Source of the DNA: Parvibaculum sp.
GTDB lineage: Bacteria; Pseudomonadota; Alphaproteobacteria; Parvibaculales; Parvibaculaceae
Direction: 5' to 3'
Length of the DNA: 64,000 bases
Assembly: GCA_019635955.1 (NCBI GenBank)
Contig: JAHBYL010000001.1
Coordinates: forward strand, 80,091-144,090
A program made the position numbers and the translations under genes. Shown here in pieces: positions 50,254 through 59,294 of this stretch. The notes below the pieces were generated by a model, which ran no database searches, was not told where the DNA came from, and was given only the letters and a program-made list of their open reading frames with translations. Every line of letters begins with the position of its first letter. Position 1 is the first letter of the stretch.

Positions 50254-50269
50254 ACTTGAAAGCCTGAAC

Positions 50270-50291
50270 TGGCCCGGCCGAAGCCGGGCCA
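50270..50291 (-). promoter_or_regulatory. UUCG hairpin just after rpsB
   Basis: On the minus strand TGGCCCGGC-TTCG-GCCGGGCCA forms a perfect 9-base stem with an extra-stable UUCG loop, 15 bases past the rpsB stop. No T-run follows, so it is more likely a stability or attenuation element than a full terminator. Confidence 0.5.
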
Positions 50292-50305
50292 ATGAAGTGC
50301 GGCGA

Positions 50306-51064
50306 TTACTCAGCCGCCGGGAGTTCTTCCGCGGCCGGCTCCGCCGAGGCGCCGATATCGATGCCCGAGGCCGACTGGCTCTTCGAGATACCGTCGATGA
50401 CGGCGCGCGAAACGAGATCGCAGTACAGGCTGATCGCGCGGGCGGCGTCGTCATTGCCCGGCACCGGATAGGCGATACCGTCCGGGTTCGAGTTCGAGTC
50501 GAGGATCGCGACGACCGGGATGCCGAGCTTGCGGGCTTCCTGGATTGCGATCTCTTCCTTGTTGGTATCGATCACGAAGATCAGGTCCGGCAGGCCGCCC
50601 ATGTCCTTGATGCCGCCGATGGCGCGCTCGAGCTTGTCGCGCTCGCGGGTCAGGTTCAGGACTTCCTTCTTGGTCAGGCCGCGCGCCTCACCGGAGAGCA
50701 TTTCATCGAGTTCGCGCAGGCGGCGGATCGAGTTCGAAATGGTCTTCCAGTTGGTCAGCATGCCGCCGAGCCAGCGGTGATTGATGTAGTACTGGGCGCA
50801 CTGCTTCGCGGCCTGGGCGACCGGATCGGACGCCTGGCGCTTCGTTCCCACGAAGAGGACGCGGCCACCGCCAGCCACCACGTCACGCACGGTGACGAGC
50901 GCCTGATGCAGCAGCGGAACGGTCTGCGCGAGGTCGATGATGTGGATGTTGTTGCGGTCGCCGAAGAGGAACTTCTCCATCTTCGGGTTCCAACGGTGAG
51001 TCTGGTGACCGAAATGGACACCGGCCTCGAGAAGCTGACGCATAGAAAAATCGGGGAGTGCCAT
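50306..51064 (-). CDS. rpsB: 30S ribosomal protein S2
   Basis: S2 binds the 30S subunit near S1. The 252-residue protein has [43 protein letters not shown], and [19 protein letters not shown], all typical. The start at 51064 is where the family begins; the open frame upstream is not conserved. A promoter with about 150 leader bases precedes it. Confidence 0.98.
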   Translation of the reverse strand: MALPDFSMRQLLEAGVHFGHQTHRWNPKMEKFLFGDRNNIHIIDLAQTVPLLHQALVTVRDVVAGGGRVLFVGTKRQASDPVAQAAKQCAQYYINHRWLGGMLTNWKTISNSIRRLRELDEMLSGEARGLTKKEVLNLTRERDKLERAIGGIKDMGGLPDLIFVIDTNKEEIAIQEARKLGIPVVAILDSNSNPDGIAYPVPGNDDAARAISLYCDLVSRAVIDGISKSQSASGIDIGASAEPAAEELPAAE

Positions 51065-51218
51065 GACACCCTGTCTCCTTTTTCCGGTTGAACCTCCGCG
51101 GGGAGTGAACGAACGGCTTCGAATTCGAAGAAAGCCGACCGCACCGGACTGACTAACCCTATGTTTTCCTTCATAAAAAGGAAGTGGGAGAGCCGTACCC
51201 CGCGTGTGGAATGGCGCC

Positions 51219-51246
51219 TTTATAGGGGAAAACGGCAAAAAGGCAA
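51219..51246 (-). promoter_or_regulatory. Predicted rpsB promoter
   Basis: On the minus strand TTGCCT (51246-51241), a 16-base spacer and TATAAA (51224-51219) match a housekeeping promoter. Transcription would start near 51212 and leave about 150 leader bases, room for S2-type autoregulation. Confidence 0.6.
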
Positions 51247-51281
51247 GCTGCACGGGCTGTTAGGGCCCGGCCGCCCCACCC

Positions 51282-54200
51282 TCATATCTCCCGGATATCG
51301 ACCACACCGGGAACGGACTTGATGGCGCCGCGGATCTGAGGCGTGACGCGGTAGCGCTCCTTCAGGCGGAGTTCGACCTCCCTGCCCCCCTCGCCCATCA
51401 GAACGAGCGAGACGAGGCCCTTGCCCCTTTCGCCCAGACGCGACTTCACGAGCGGAAGCGGCGCTGCATCGTCGATGAAGATGCGGAGCCCGGCGCCGGT
51501 GTCCTTCACCGCTTCGTCGACCGAGCGGACAGACTGGGCGCGGAGCTTCACTTCCTCGCCCATGCGGTCGATCTCGACGCCGATGACGATGGCATTGCCC
51601 GGCTCCATGAGGTGCCGGTATTGCGAAAGGGCCTCGGAGAAAACGACCAGTTCGAACTGGCCTGTCGGATCGGAGAGGCTCAGGAAAGCGAAGGGGTTGC
51701 CTTTCTTCGACTTGCGCTGCTGGAGGGCGGTGACGGTGCCGGCGACGAGCTCGGCGCGATTGCCGCGCGAGAGGAGCTCGGCATAGGTGACGACGCCGGC
51801 GCGCTTCAAGTCGGTCTGGTAGTCGTCCAGCGGATGACCGGAGAGATAGAAGCCGACGGCGTTGAACTCCTCGGTGAGGCGCTGCATCGGCATCCACGGA
51901 TCGGCGGCGGGAAGCTGCGGGCCGGAGGTGGCCGCCCCCGCATCGTCGCCGAAGAGACCGCCCTGCTGGCTCTCCTGTTCGCGGATGGCGGCATTCGCCG
52001 TGCCGAGCATCATGTCGACCGAGGCGAGCGCCTGGGCGCGGTTCGGGTTGAGCGCGTCGAAGGCGCCGGCGCGGGCGAGGTTTTCCAGCGCGCGCTTGTT
52101 CACCATGCGCGGGTTGATGCGGCGGGCGAAATCGAGCAGGTCGCGGAACGGCCCGCCCTCGCGGCGGACTTCGACGATGTGCTCCATCGCCTGCAGGCCG
52201 ACATTCTTGATGGCGGCGAGCGCATAGAGGATTTCGCCATCGGCAACGCCGAACAAAGCTTCCGAGCGATTGACGCAGGGCGGGCGGACCTTGATGCCGA
52301 GGCGCTCGGCCTCCTGCTTGAAGATGCCGAGCTTGTCGGTGTTGCCGAGATCGAGGCTCATCGAGGCGGCGAGGAACTCGACCGGATGGTTCGCCTTGAG
52401 CCAGGCCGTCTGGTAGGCGACAAGCGCATAGGCGGCGGCGTGCGACTTGTTGAAGCCGTAGCCCGCGAATTTGTCGACGAGCTCGAAGATGCTTGCGGCC
52501 TGCGCCTTGTCTATGCCCTTGGCGACGGCGCCGGTGACGAAGCGTTCCTTCTGCGCTTCCATTTCGGCCTTGATCTTCTTGCCCATGGCGCGGCGGAGAA
52601 GGTCGGCTTCGCCGAGCGAATAGCCCGACAGGATCTGTGCAATCTGCATCACCTGTTCCTGATAGATGATGACGCCATGCGTCTCCTTCAGGACGGGTTC
52701 GAGCATCGGGTGCAGATAGTCCGGCTTTTCCTGCCCGTGCTTGCGGCGGACATAGGACGGGATGTTGTCCATCGGGCCCGGACGGTAGAGCGCGACAAGG
52801 GCGATGATGTCTTCGAAACGGTCGGCCTCGAGCTTGCGCAGCACATCGCGCATGCCCGAACTTTCAAGCTGGAACACGCCGACGGTTTCGCCGCGGCCGA
52901 GCATGTCGAAGGTCTTCTTGTCCTCAAGCGGCAGTTGCAGCAGATCGACCGGAATGTCGCGGCGGGCGACGAGCTTCACCGCGCGGTCGAGCACGGTGAG
53001 GGTTTTCAGGCCGAGAAAGTCGAACTTCACGAGGCCTGCGGGTTCCACCCATTTCATGTTGAACTGGGTGACCGGCATGTCGGAGCGCGGATCGCGGTAG
53101 AGCGGGACTAGTTCGTCGAGCGGGCGGTCGCCGATCACGACGCCGGCGGCATGGGTCGAGGCGTGGCGGTAGAGCCCCTCGAGGCGGCCGCCGATTTCGA
53201 GCAGGCGGGCGACGGTCTCGTCGTTGCGCTGTTCTTCCTGCAGGCGCGGTTCGCCGTCGATCGCCTCGCGCAGCGTGACCGGGTTCGCCGGATTGTTCGG
53301 CACCATCTTGCAGAGGCGGTCGACCTGGCCGTAGGGCATCTGCAGGACGCGGCCGACATCGCGCAGCACGGCGCGGGCCTGCAGCTTTCCGAAGGTGATG
53401 ATCTGCGCCACCTGATCGTAGCCGTAGCGGCCCTGCACATAGCGGATCACCTCGTCGCGGCGGTCCTGACAGAAGTCGATATCGAAGTCCGGCATCGAGA
53501 CGCGTTCGGGGTTCAGGAAGCGCTCGAAAAGGAGGCCGAAGCGGAGCGGATCGAGGTCGGTGATGGTGAGCGCCCAGGCGACGACGGAGCCCGCGCCCGA
53601 GCCGCGGCCGGGGCCGACCGGAATATCATGCGCCTTCGCCCATTTGATGAAGTCGGCAACGATGAGGAAGTAGCCGGGGAAATCCATCTTGATGATGACG
53701 TCGAGCTCGAAATCGAGACGCGTGCGGTATTCCTCTTCCGGCGCCACGGCCTCGGCGGCGGCGAGGCGCGCGGTGAGGCCTTCATGCGCCTGACGGCGAA
53801 GCTCGTCGGCCTCGGAGGTGCCGGCGGCGAATTTCGGCAGGATGGGCTTGCGGGTCTGCGGGCGGTAGGCGCAGCGGCGGGCGATCTCGATCGTGTTCGC
53901 GGTCGCTTCCGGCAGGTCGGCGAAAAGCGCGAGCATTTCGGCCTGCGTCTTGAAGCGGTGCTCGGGCGTGAGGCGGCGGCGGTCGGCCTGCACGACATAG
54001 GCGCCGCCCGCGATGCAGATCAGCGCGTCATGCGCCTCATATTCCTCTTCCTTCGTGAAATAGGGCTCGTTGGTGGCGACGAGGGGAATGTCATGGGCAT
54101 AGGCGAAGTCGATCAGGGGGCCTTCGGCCTGGCGTTCGGCCGGCATGTCGTGGCGCTGGAGCTCGACATAGAGGCGGTCGCCGAAGATCGACTTCAGCTT

Positions 54201-54701
54201 CAGGAGAAGCGCCTCGGCGGCGTCCTTCTGGCCCTGTTCGAGAAGGCGGTTCACGACGCCGTCCGGCCCGCCGGTGAGGCAGATGAGGCCTTCGCTGAAT
54301 TCAGCAAGGCGGGCGAGCGAGACCTGCGCCGCCTCGCCCGCATCGGGCTCGAGGAAGGCGAGGCTCGAGAGCTTCATGAGGTTGGCATAGCCCTGCTCGT
54401 CCTTCACCAGAAGGGCGAGGACGCCATGCGGGTCGCGCCGGGCGGGGCCGCGCGAGGGCTCCTCCGGCTCGTCGAGGCGGATCGGCAAGGTGCAGCCGGT
54501 GATGGGCTGGATGCCCGCCCCCGACAGGGTTTCGGAAAATTCGAGCGCGCCGAAGAGATTGCCCGTATCGGTGAGCGCCACCGCCGGCATGCCATCGGCC
54601 TTGCAGAGCTTCGGCAGCTCCTTGATGCGGATCGCGCCCTCAAGCAGCGAATAGGCGGAATGGAGACGGAGATGGATGAACTGGGGCATTGAATCGGCCA
54701 T
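51282..54701 (-). CDS. dnaE: DNA polymerase III alpha subunit
   Basis: DnaE is the replicative polymerase subunit. The 1139-residue protein begins with a PHP domain (FIHLRLHSAYSLLEGAIRI), then the C-family polymerase core with catalytic aspartates in MPDFDIDFCQDRRDEVI, helix-hairpin-helix region, and a C-terminal OB fold (AGTVTALQQRKSKKGNPFAF). The length and the PHP domain fit DnaE1; the imuA/imuB genes that accompany the mutagenic DnaE2 are absent. It lies upstream of rpsB on the same strand, after the SOS-type small gene. Confidence 0.97.
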   Translation of the reverse strand: MADSMPQFIHLRLHSAYSLLEGAIRIKELPKLCKADGMPAVALTDTGNLFGALEFSETLSGAGIQPITGCTLPIRLDEPEEPSRGPARRDPHGVLALLVKDEQGYANLMKLSSLAFLEPDAGEAAQVSLARLAEFSEGLICLTGGPDGVVNRLLEQGQKDAAEALLLKLKSIFGDRLYVELQRHDMPAERQAEGPLIDFAYAHDIPLVATNEPYFTKEEEYEAHDALICIAGGAYVVQADRRRLTPEHRFKTQAEMLALFADLPEATANTIEIARRCAYRPQTRKPILPKFAAGTSEADELRRQAHEGLTARLAAAEAVAPEEEYRTRLDFELDVIIKMDFPGYFLIVADFIKWAKAHDIPVGPGRGSGAGSVVAWALTITDLDPLRFGLLFERFLNPERVSMPDFDIDFCQDRRDEVIRYVQGRYGYDQVAQIITFGKLQARAVLRDVGRVLQMPYGQVDRLCKMVPNNPANPVTLREAIDGEPRLQEEQRNDETVARLLEIGGRLEGLYRHASTHAAGVVIGDRPLDELVPLYRDPRSDMPVTQFNMKWVEPAGLVKFDFLGLKTLTVLDRAVKLVARRDIPVDLLQLPLEDKKTFDMLGRGETVGVFQLESSGMRDVLRKLEADRFEDIIALVALYRPGPMDNIPSYVRRKHGQEKPDYLHPMLEPVLKETHGVIIYQEQVMQIAQILSGYSLGEADLLRRAMGKKIKAEMEAQKERFVTGAVAKGIDKAQAASIFELVDKFAGYGFNKSHAAAYALVAYQTAWLKANHPVEFLAASMSLDLGNTDKLGIFKQEAERLGIKVRPPCVNRSEALFGVADGEILYALAAIKNVGLQAMEHIVEVRREGGPFRDLLDFARRINPRMVNKRALENLARAGAFDALNPNRAQALASVDMMLGTANAAIREQESQQGGLFGDDAGAATSGPQLPAADPWMPMQRLTEEFNAVGFYLSGHPLDDYQTDLKRAGVVTYAELLSRGNRAELVAGTVTALQQRKSKKGNPFAFLSLSDPTGQFELVVFSEALSQYRHLMEPGNAIVIGVEIDRMGEEVKLRAQSVRSVDEAVKDTGAGLRIFIDDAAPLPLVKSRLGERGKGLVSLVLMGEGGREVELRLKERYRVTPQIRGAIKSVPGVVDIREI

Positions 54702-54941
54702 GCGTCATTGTCGGGCGCGCAAGCCACAGAGTCACGGACGGCGCCGCATGATTCCTGTGGAGAACCTGTTTCACGGAGCGGAATCCGATCTATCTCGGCT
54801 CTTTGCCCTGCCGCCTCCCGCCCGAAGGCGCGCTATCACCTCGCTGGCAGGCTTTGTCTTGCCGTAGGTGAAAATCTTCAACAAGGCGGTGACTTCAGAG
54901 GGAGCGGAAGGATTGCCGTTTTCCGGGTTCATCACGCCGCT

Positions 54942-55079
54942 TCAGCCGACCAGGGCCTCGGCGATATGGAGCCAGGCGGTGGTGACCCAGAGGAAGGCAC
55001 CGATGGAGATCAGCCCCGCCACATCCTTCACCCATTCCCGCGTTTCGCCTTCGGAAGCCCTGTTCCAGATCGCACGCAT
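54942..55079 (-). CDS. 45-residue single-pass membrane protein, LexA-controlled
   Basis: This small gene has an ATG at 55079 preceded by GGAGG at good spacing, 45 sense codons with strong G/C third positions, and a TGA at 54942-54944. The product has a charged N-terminus (MRAIWNRASEGETREWVKD) and one hydrophobic helix (GLISIGAFLWVTTAWLHIA), so it should sit in the inner membrane. Its promoter holds two LexA boxes, one perfect, so it should rise on DNA damage. Small SOS-induced membrane proteins are known: SidA in Caulobacter blocks division, and TisB in E. coli is a toxin. No similarity to either is claimed; the function is unknown. The gene is complete. Confidence 0.75.
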   Translation of the reverse strand: MRAIWNRASEGETREWVKDVAGLISIGAFLWVTTAWLHIAEALVG

Positions 55080-55098
55080 ATCGAAGCCCTCCAGATAT

Positions 55099-55149
55099 GT
55101 TCGCTAAATGTTCTGATTTGTATGTTGTCGTTTTGTTCTCATATGTCAA
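55099..55149 (-). promoter_or_regulatory. SOS promoter with two LexA boxes
   Basis: On the minus strand TTGACA (55149-55144) is the -35 box; the -10 is weak (AACATA after 17 bases). A perfect LexA box, GTTC-N7-GTTC read on the plus strand, lies at 55099-55113. A second, GTTG-N7-GTTC with one mismatch, lies at 55124-55138. The first is about 20 bases before the start codon of the small gene. Confidence 0.78.
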
Positions 55150-55188
55150 GGGCCGGAATCTGAAAATTTTGCAGGGGCGGGACGGTGG

Positions 55189-55638
55189 TCAGTAGCGGGC
55201 GAAGACGCTGCGGGTGCCGGGGCCGAAGAGGACGACATCGTAGGGTTCGGTATGTCCGTCCATTTCCATGCCGGGCGAGCCCATGGGCATGCCGGGGACG
55301 GCAAGGCCTGCTGCGGCCGGGCGCTCCTCCAGGAGGCGGATGACATCGGCCGCGGGGACATGGCCCTCAATGGCATAGCCGCCGATCAGTGCCGTATGGC
55401 AGGAGGCGAGCTCCGCCGGGATGCCATGGGCGGATTTCAGGGGTTCGAGATCGTCCAGCTCGGTCACGCGGACGGCAAAGCCCGCCTCGCGCATGTGATC
55501 GACCCATGCCGTGCAGCAACCGCACCAGGGGGTCTTGTAGACATCGAGCGTTTCGGCCGTGGCATGGGCCGGGAGGCCGGTTGCCGCAAGCGCGGTGGCG
55601 GCAAGGGCGGAGAGAAGGAATGTGCGGCGGGTGAGCAT
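55189..55638 (-). CDS. DUF411 metal-binding protein, exported
   Basis: This 149-residue protein has a twin-Arg-like signal (MLTRRTFLLSALAATALAAT) and the DUF411 core. Metal-type cysteines appear as Cys39, Cys41 and Cys42 in TPWCGCCTAW, with Cys80-His81 and His93 further on. A Met-rich loop (MPMGSPGMEM) fits copper handling. DUF411 proteins are linked to copper resistance in several bacteria. The start at 55638 has AGGAGA upstream. It lies between the small SOS gene and the lol genes. Confidence 0.88.
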   Translation of the reverse strand: MLTRRTFLLSALAATALAATGLPAHATAETLDVYKTPWCGCCTAWVDHMREAGFAVRVTELDDLEPLKSAHGIPAELASCHTALIGGYAIEGHVPAADVIRLLEERPAAAGLAVPGMPMGSPGMEMDGHTEPYDVVLFGPGTRSVFARY

Positions 55639-55708
55639 GGGGTGTCTCCTGTCAGGCGTGCAGGATAAACCTTCCAGCCGGTGGAGGCACAAGGGCCCCC
55701 TCACCCTT

Positions 55709-55731
55709 CCCTCTCCCCGGCGGGGAGAGGG
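55709..55731. repeat. GC-rich palindrome between DUF411 and lolD genes
   Basis: CCCTCTCCCC and GGGGAGAGGG form a perfect 10-base stem with a GGC loop. The same kind of CCCT/GGGG palindrome is common between genes in alphaproteobacteria and may end transcripts. It lies just upstream of the DUF411 gene and just after lolD on the minus strand. Confidence 0.55.
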
Positions 55732-55742
55732 TATCCAATTCG

Positions 55743-56471
55743 CTAGAGGCTCTGGTAGGCGGCGGCGAGGTCGGTGCCTTCGTGGAGGATGCCTTCGTGG
55801 AGGAGGACGACGCGGTCCATGTGGCTGGCGAGGTCGAGATTGTGGGTCGCGATGAGGGCGGCGACCCCCTCTGAGCGGCAGATATTAAGAAGCTCGCCGA
55901 AGACCATGCGGGCGGTCTTGGGGTCGAGATTGCCGGTCGGCTCGTCGGCGAGAAGGATGCCGGGGCGGTTCGCCAGCGCCCGAGCGATGGCGACACGCTG
56001 CTGCTCGCCGCCCGAGAGTTCCGCCGGGCGGTGCTCGGCGCGCTCGGCCAGGCCCATGCGGGCGAGCAGGTCCATGGCGAAGCGGCGGGCCTCGGCGCGG
56101 GGCACGCCCGCGATCATCTGCGGCAGGATGACATTTTCCACCGCCGAGAATTCGGGCAGCAGGTTGTGGAACTGGTAGACGAAGCCGACTTCCGAGCGGC
56201 GGACGGCAGTGCGCTTCGCATCCGGCAGGGCCACACAATCGCGGCCGCCGATCCAGACCTCGCCATCATTGGGCGCTTCGAGCAGGCCCGCGATATGAAG
56301 GAGCGACGACTTGCCAGCGCCCGAGGGGCCGACCAGCGCGACGATCTGGCCCGGCCAGATGTCGAGTTCGGCGCCGGCGAAGATGCGCAGTTCCTCCTCG
56401 CCCTGCCTGTAGGTGCGAGTAATGCCGCGCAGGCTCAGAACGGCTGCATCGTCCTGCGTGTAATCACTCAT
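55743..56471 (-). CDS. lolD: Lipoprotein-releasing ABC transporter, ATP-binding protein
   Basis: LolD is the ATPase that drives release of lipoproteins from the inner membrane to LolA. The 242-residue protein has Walker [10 protein letters not shown], the signature [16 protein letters not shown], and Walker [13 protein letters not shown], with the D-loop. It overlaps the permease gene by eight bases. A MacB-type efflux ATPase is the alternative, but the partner below fits Lol. Confidence 0.93.
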   Translation of the reverse strand: MSDYTQDDAAVLSLRGITRTYRQGEEELRIFAGAELDIWPGQIVALVGPSGAGKSSLLHIAGLLEAPNDGEVWIGGRDCVALPDAKRTAVRRSEVGFVYQFHNLLPEFSAVENVILPQMIAGVPRAEARRFAMDLLARMGLAERAEHRPAELSGGEQQRVAIARALANRPGILLADEPTGNLDPKTARMVFGELLNICRSEGVAALIATHNLDLASHMDRVVLLHEGILHEGTDLAAAYQSL

Positions 56472-57756
56472 AGCGAAGCGCCTCCACCGGATCGAGCGAG
56501 GCGGCGCGCCAGGCGGGATAAAGCGTGGCCGCGAAGGAAAGGAAGAGCGCCATAGCCACGACGGCCGTGACCTCGCCCGGATCGACCTCCGCCGGCATGC
56601 GGCTCAGGAAATAGACTTCCGGCGAGAAAAGCTCGGTGCCCGACAGGCTCGACAGCCATTGGCGCAGCGTCTCGATGTTGAGGCAGAAGACGAGGCCGAG
56701 CAGGAAGCCCGCCATGGTGCCCATCACGCCGATGGAGGCGCCGGAGATGAAGAAGGCGCGCATGACGGCGCCGCGCGTGGCGCCCATGGTGCGCAGCACG
56801 GCGATGTCCCTGCCCTTGTCCTTCACCAGCATGACGAGGCCGGAGATGATGTTGAGCGAGGCGACGATGAGGATGAGCGTGAGGATGAGGAACATCACGT
56901 TCCGCTCCACCTGCAGCGCGGAGAAGAAACTCTCGTTCCGCTGCTGCCATGTCGTCACCATGCTGCCGGGGCCCGCAACCGCCGCGATGGGCGAAACGTA
57001 AGTGTTGATGCGGTCGGGGTTCGTCACGCGGATTTCAAGTGCGCTCACGCCTTCATTGGTGCGGAAGAAGGCCCGCGCTTCATCGAGCGGCATGAAGACG
57101 AAGCTCGCGTCGTATTCCGACATGCCGAGTTCGAAGATCGCGCGGATCTCGAAGGCGGCGACGCGCGGCGCCGTGCCGAAGGGCGTGATCGCGCCGCGCG
57201 GCGAGAGAAGCGTGATGTTGTCGCCGAGCGTCAGTCCGAGATTTTGCGCGAGCCGCGAGCCGACGGCAACGCCGCTGCCCTCGTCAAAGCCGTCGAGCGA
57301 GCCGAGCGTCACATTGTCCGAGACGATGGACATGGCCTTGAGGTCCGCCTCGCGCATGCCGCGCACCAGCGCGCCGCCGGCATTCTGCGGGCTCTGCACC
57401 ATGACCTGACCGTCGACCAGCGGCACGACGCTCGTGACGCCCTGCACTTTCCGGATTTCATCGGCGAGCGCGTCGTAGCCGGTGATGTTGACGCCGATGC
57501 CCTGCACATACATGTGGCCGTTGACGCCGAGGATGCGCGAGAGAAGCTCGGTGCGGAAACCGTTCATCACCGACATGACGATGATGAGCGTGGCAACGCC
57601 GAGCATGATGCCGAGGAAGGAGATGATGGCGATGACGGAGACGATGCCCTCGCGGCGGCGCGAACGCAGATAGCGCATGGCGAGCAGCCATTCGAAGGCG
57701 CCGAAGGCGCGGCTCTTGCCGGTGCGTCTCTCGCGGTGGTAGGTGGCCTCTGTCAT
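56464..57756 (-). CDS. lolC: Lipoprotein-releasing ABC transporter permease (LolC/LolE)
   Basis: This 430-residue permease has one N-terminal membrane helix after [17 protein letters not shown], a large periplasmic domain, and three C-terminal helices, the MacB/FtsX fold. Motifs [20 protein letters not shown] and [20 protein letters not shown] are typical of the LolC/LolE family. With only one permease gene here, it probably forms a homodimer (LolF type). It lies between lolD and proS. Confidence 0.92.
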   Translation of the reverse strand: MTEATYHRERRTGKSRAFGAFEWLLAMRYLRSRRREGIVSVIAIISFLGIMLGVATLIIVMSVMNGFRTELLSRILGVNGHMYVQGIGVNITGYDALADEIRKVQGVTSVVPLVDGQVMVQSPQNAGGALVRGMREADLKAMSIVSDNVTLGSLDGFDEGSGVAVGSRLAQNLGLTLGDNITLLSPRGAITPFGTAPRVAAFEIRAIFELGMSEYDASFVFMPLDEARAFFRTNEGVSALEIRVTNPDRINTYVSPIAAVAGPGSMVTTWQQRNESFFSALQVERNVMFLILTLILIVASLNIISGLVMLVKDKGRDIAVLRTMGATRGAVMRAFFISGASIGVMGTMAGFLLGLVFCLNIETLRQWLSSLSGTELFSPEVYFLSRMPAEVDPGEVTAVVAMALFLSFAATLYPAWRAASLDPVEALRYE

Positions 57757-57884
57757 TTTTTCTCCTCAGACGCCGGCGCCGCCATCCGGCGGCTTGGCTT
57801 CCGCGCCATAAGGCGCGGCGGCCAGTCGGCCTTGCCGCTTTTCGCAAGCGAAAAACGGAAAACTTTTGTACCCCGTCAACAGAG

Positions 57885-59204
57885 CTACCCGGCGATCTTC
57901 GCCAGCGCCGCTTCGGCGGAGAGTTCTTCCTTTTCGCCGGTGGCGCGGCGCTTCAGTTCGACGGTGCCGGACTTGAGACCGCGCGGGCCGACGACGAGCT
58001 GCCAGGGCAGGCCGATCAGGTCCATGTTCGAGAACTTGGCGCCGGCGCGCTCGTCCGTGTCGTCATAGAGGACGGAGACGCCCGCTGCCTGAAGCTTGTC
58101 ATAAAGTGCGGCGCAGGCGGCATCGGTTTCCGCATCGCCGCTCTTCAAATTCACGAGACCGACCTTGAAGGGCGCGATTGCATCCGGCCAGACGATGCCG
58201 TTCTCGTCGTGGCTTGCCTCGATGATGGCGCCGACGAGGCGCGAGACGCCGATGCCGTAGGAGCCCATCTGGAGCGGCGTTTCCTTGCCGTCCGGGCCCT
58301 GCACGACGCAGCCCATGGCGGCGGAATATTTCGTGCCGAAGAAGAAGATGTGGCCGACCTCGATGCCGCGCGCGGAGAGGCGCTTCTCAGCCGGCACATC
58401 GGCCTCGAACTTCGCCTCGTCGTGCTTCTCGTCCGTCGCCGCATAGAGATCGGTGCGGGCGCGGATGAGCGGCTCGAGGTCGCCGTCATAATCGATGTCG
58501 TCGCCGGGCGCGGGCATGTCCACCAGATCGCGGTGGCAGAAGACGGCGCTCTCGCCCGTTTCGGCGAGAATGATGAATTCATGGCTCATGTCGCCGCCGA
58601 TGGGGCCGGTGTCGGCGGCCATGGGGATCGCCTTGAGGCCGAGGCGCGCGAAGGTGCGCAGATAGGCGATGAACATCTTGCGATAGGCATTGCGCGCGCT
58701 GTCGACATCGAGGTCGAAGGAGTAGCCGTCCTTCATCAGGAATTCGCGGCCGCGCATGACGCCGAAGCGGGGGCGGATCTCGTCGCGGAATTTCCACTGG
58801 ATATGATAGAGGTTGCGCGGCAGGTCGCGATAGGACTTCACGGCGCCCTTGAAGATGTCGGTGATCATCTCCTCATTGGTGGGGCCGTAGAGCATGTCGC
58901 GCTCGTGGCGGTCCTTGATGCGGAGCATTTCGGGGCCATAGGCATCGAAGCGGCCGGACTGGCGCCAGAGGTCCGCCGATTGCAGCGTCGGCATCAGGAG
59001 CTCGATCGCCCCTGCCCGCGCCTGCTCCTCACGGACGATATTCTCGATATTGCGCAGCACGGCGAGGCCCAGGGGCAGCCAGGCATAGATGCCGGCCGCC
59101 GTCTGGCGGACGAGGCCTGCGCGCAGCATGAGCCGATGGGAGACGATCTGCGCCTCGGCGGGGTTTTCCTTGAGGGTGGGCAGGAAGTAACTGGAAAGGC
59201 GCAT
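57885..59204 (-). CDS. proS: Proline-tRNA ligase, short alphaproteobacterial type
   Basis: ProS charges tRNA-Pro. The 439-residue class II enzyme has motif 1 ([16 protein letters not shown]), motif 2 with [21 protein letters not shown] and motif 3 near [14 protein letters not shown]. It lacks the inserted editing domain found in the 570-residue form of enterics, normal in alphaproteobacteria. Editing may then be done by a separate YbaK or ProX protein. The order DUF1467-proS-lolC is conserved in the group. Confidence 0.96.
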   Translation of the reverse strand: MRLSSYFLPTLKENPAEAQIVSHRLMLRAGLVRQTAAGIYAWLPLGLAVLRNIENIVREEQARAGAIELLMPTLQSADLWRQSGRFDAYGPEMLRIKDRHERDMLYGPTNEEMITDIFKGAVKSYRDLPRNLYHIQWKFRDEIRPRFGVMRGREFLMKDGYSFDLDVDSARNAYRKMFIAYLRTFARLGLKAIPMAADTGPIGGDMSHEFIILAETGESAVFCHRDLVDMPAPGDDIDYDGDLEPLIRARTDLYAATDEKHDEAKFEADVPAEKRLSARGIEVGHIFFFGTKYSAAMGCVVQGPDGKETPLQMGSYGIGVSRLVGAIIEASHDENGIVWPDAIAPFKVGLVNLKSGDAETDAACAALYDKLQAAGVSVLYDDTDERAGAKFSNMDLIGLPWQLVVGPRGLKSGTVELKRRATGEKEELSAEAALAKIAG

Positions 59205-59294
59205 GATGACCCTGAATGAGGCCGCCCGGCGGAAACGCGGCGGCCCGCGGCAAGGCCCGAGGCCCGCCGGAGCGATGAAAAAGGTGGGCCAGTT

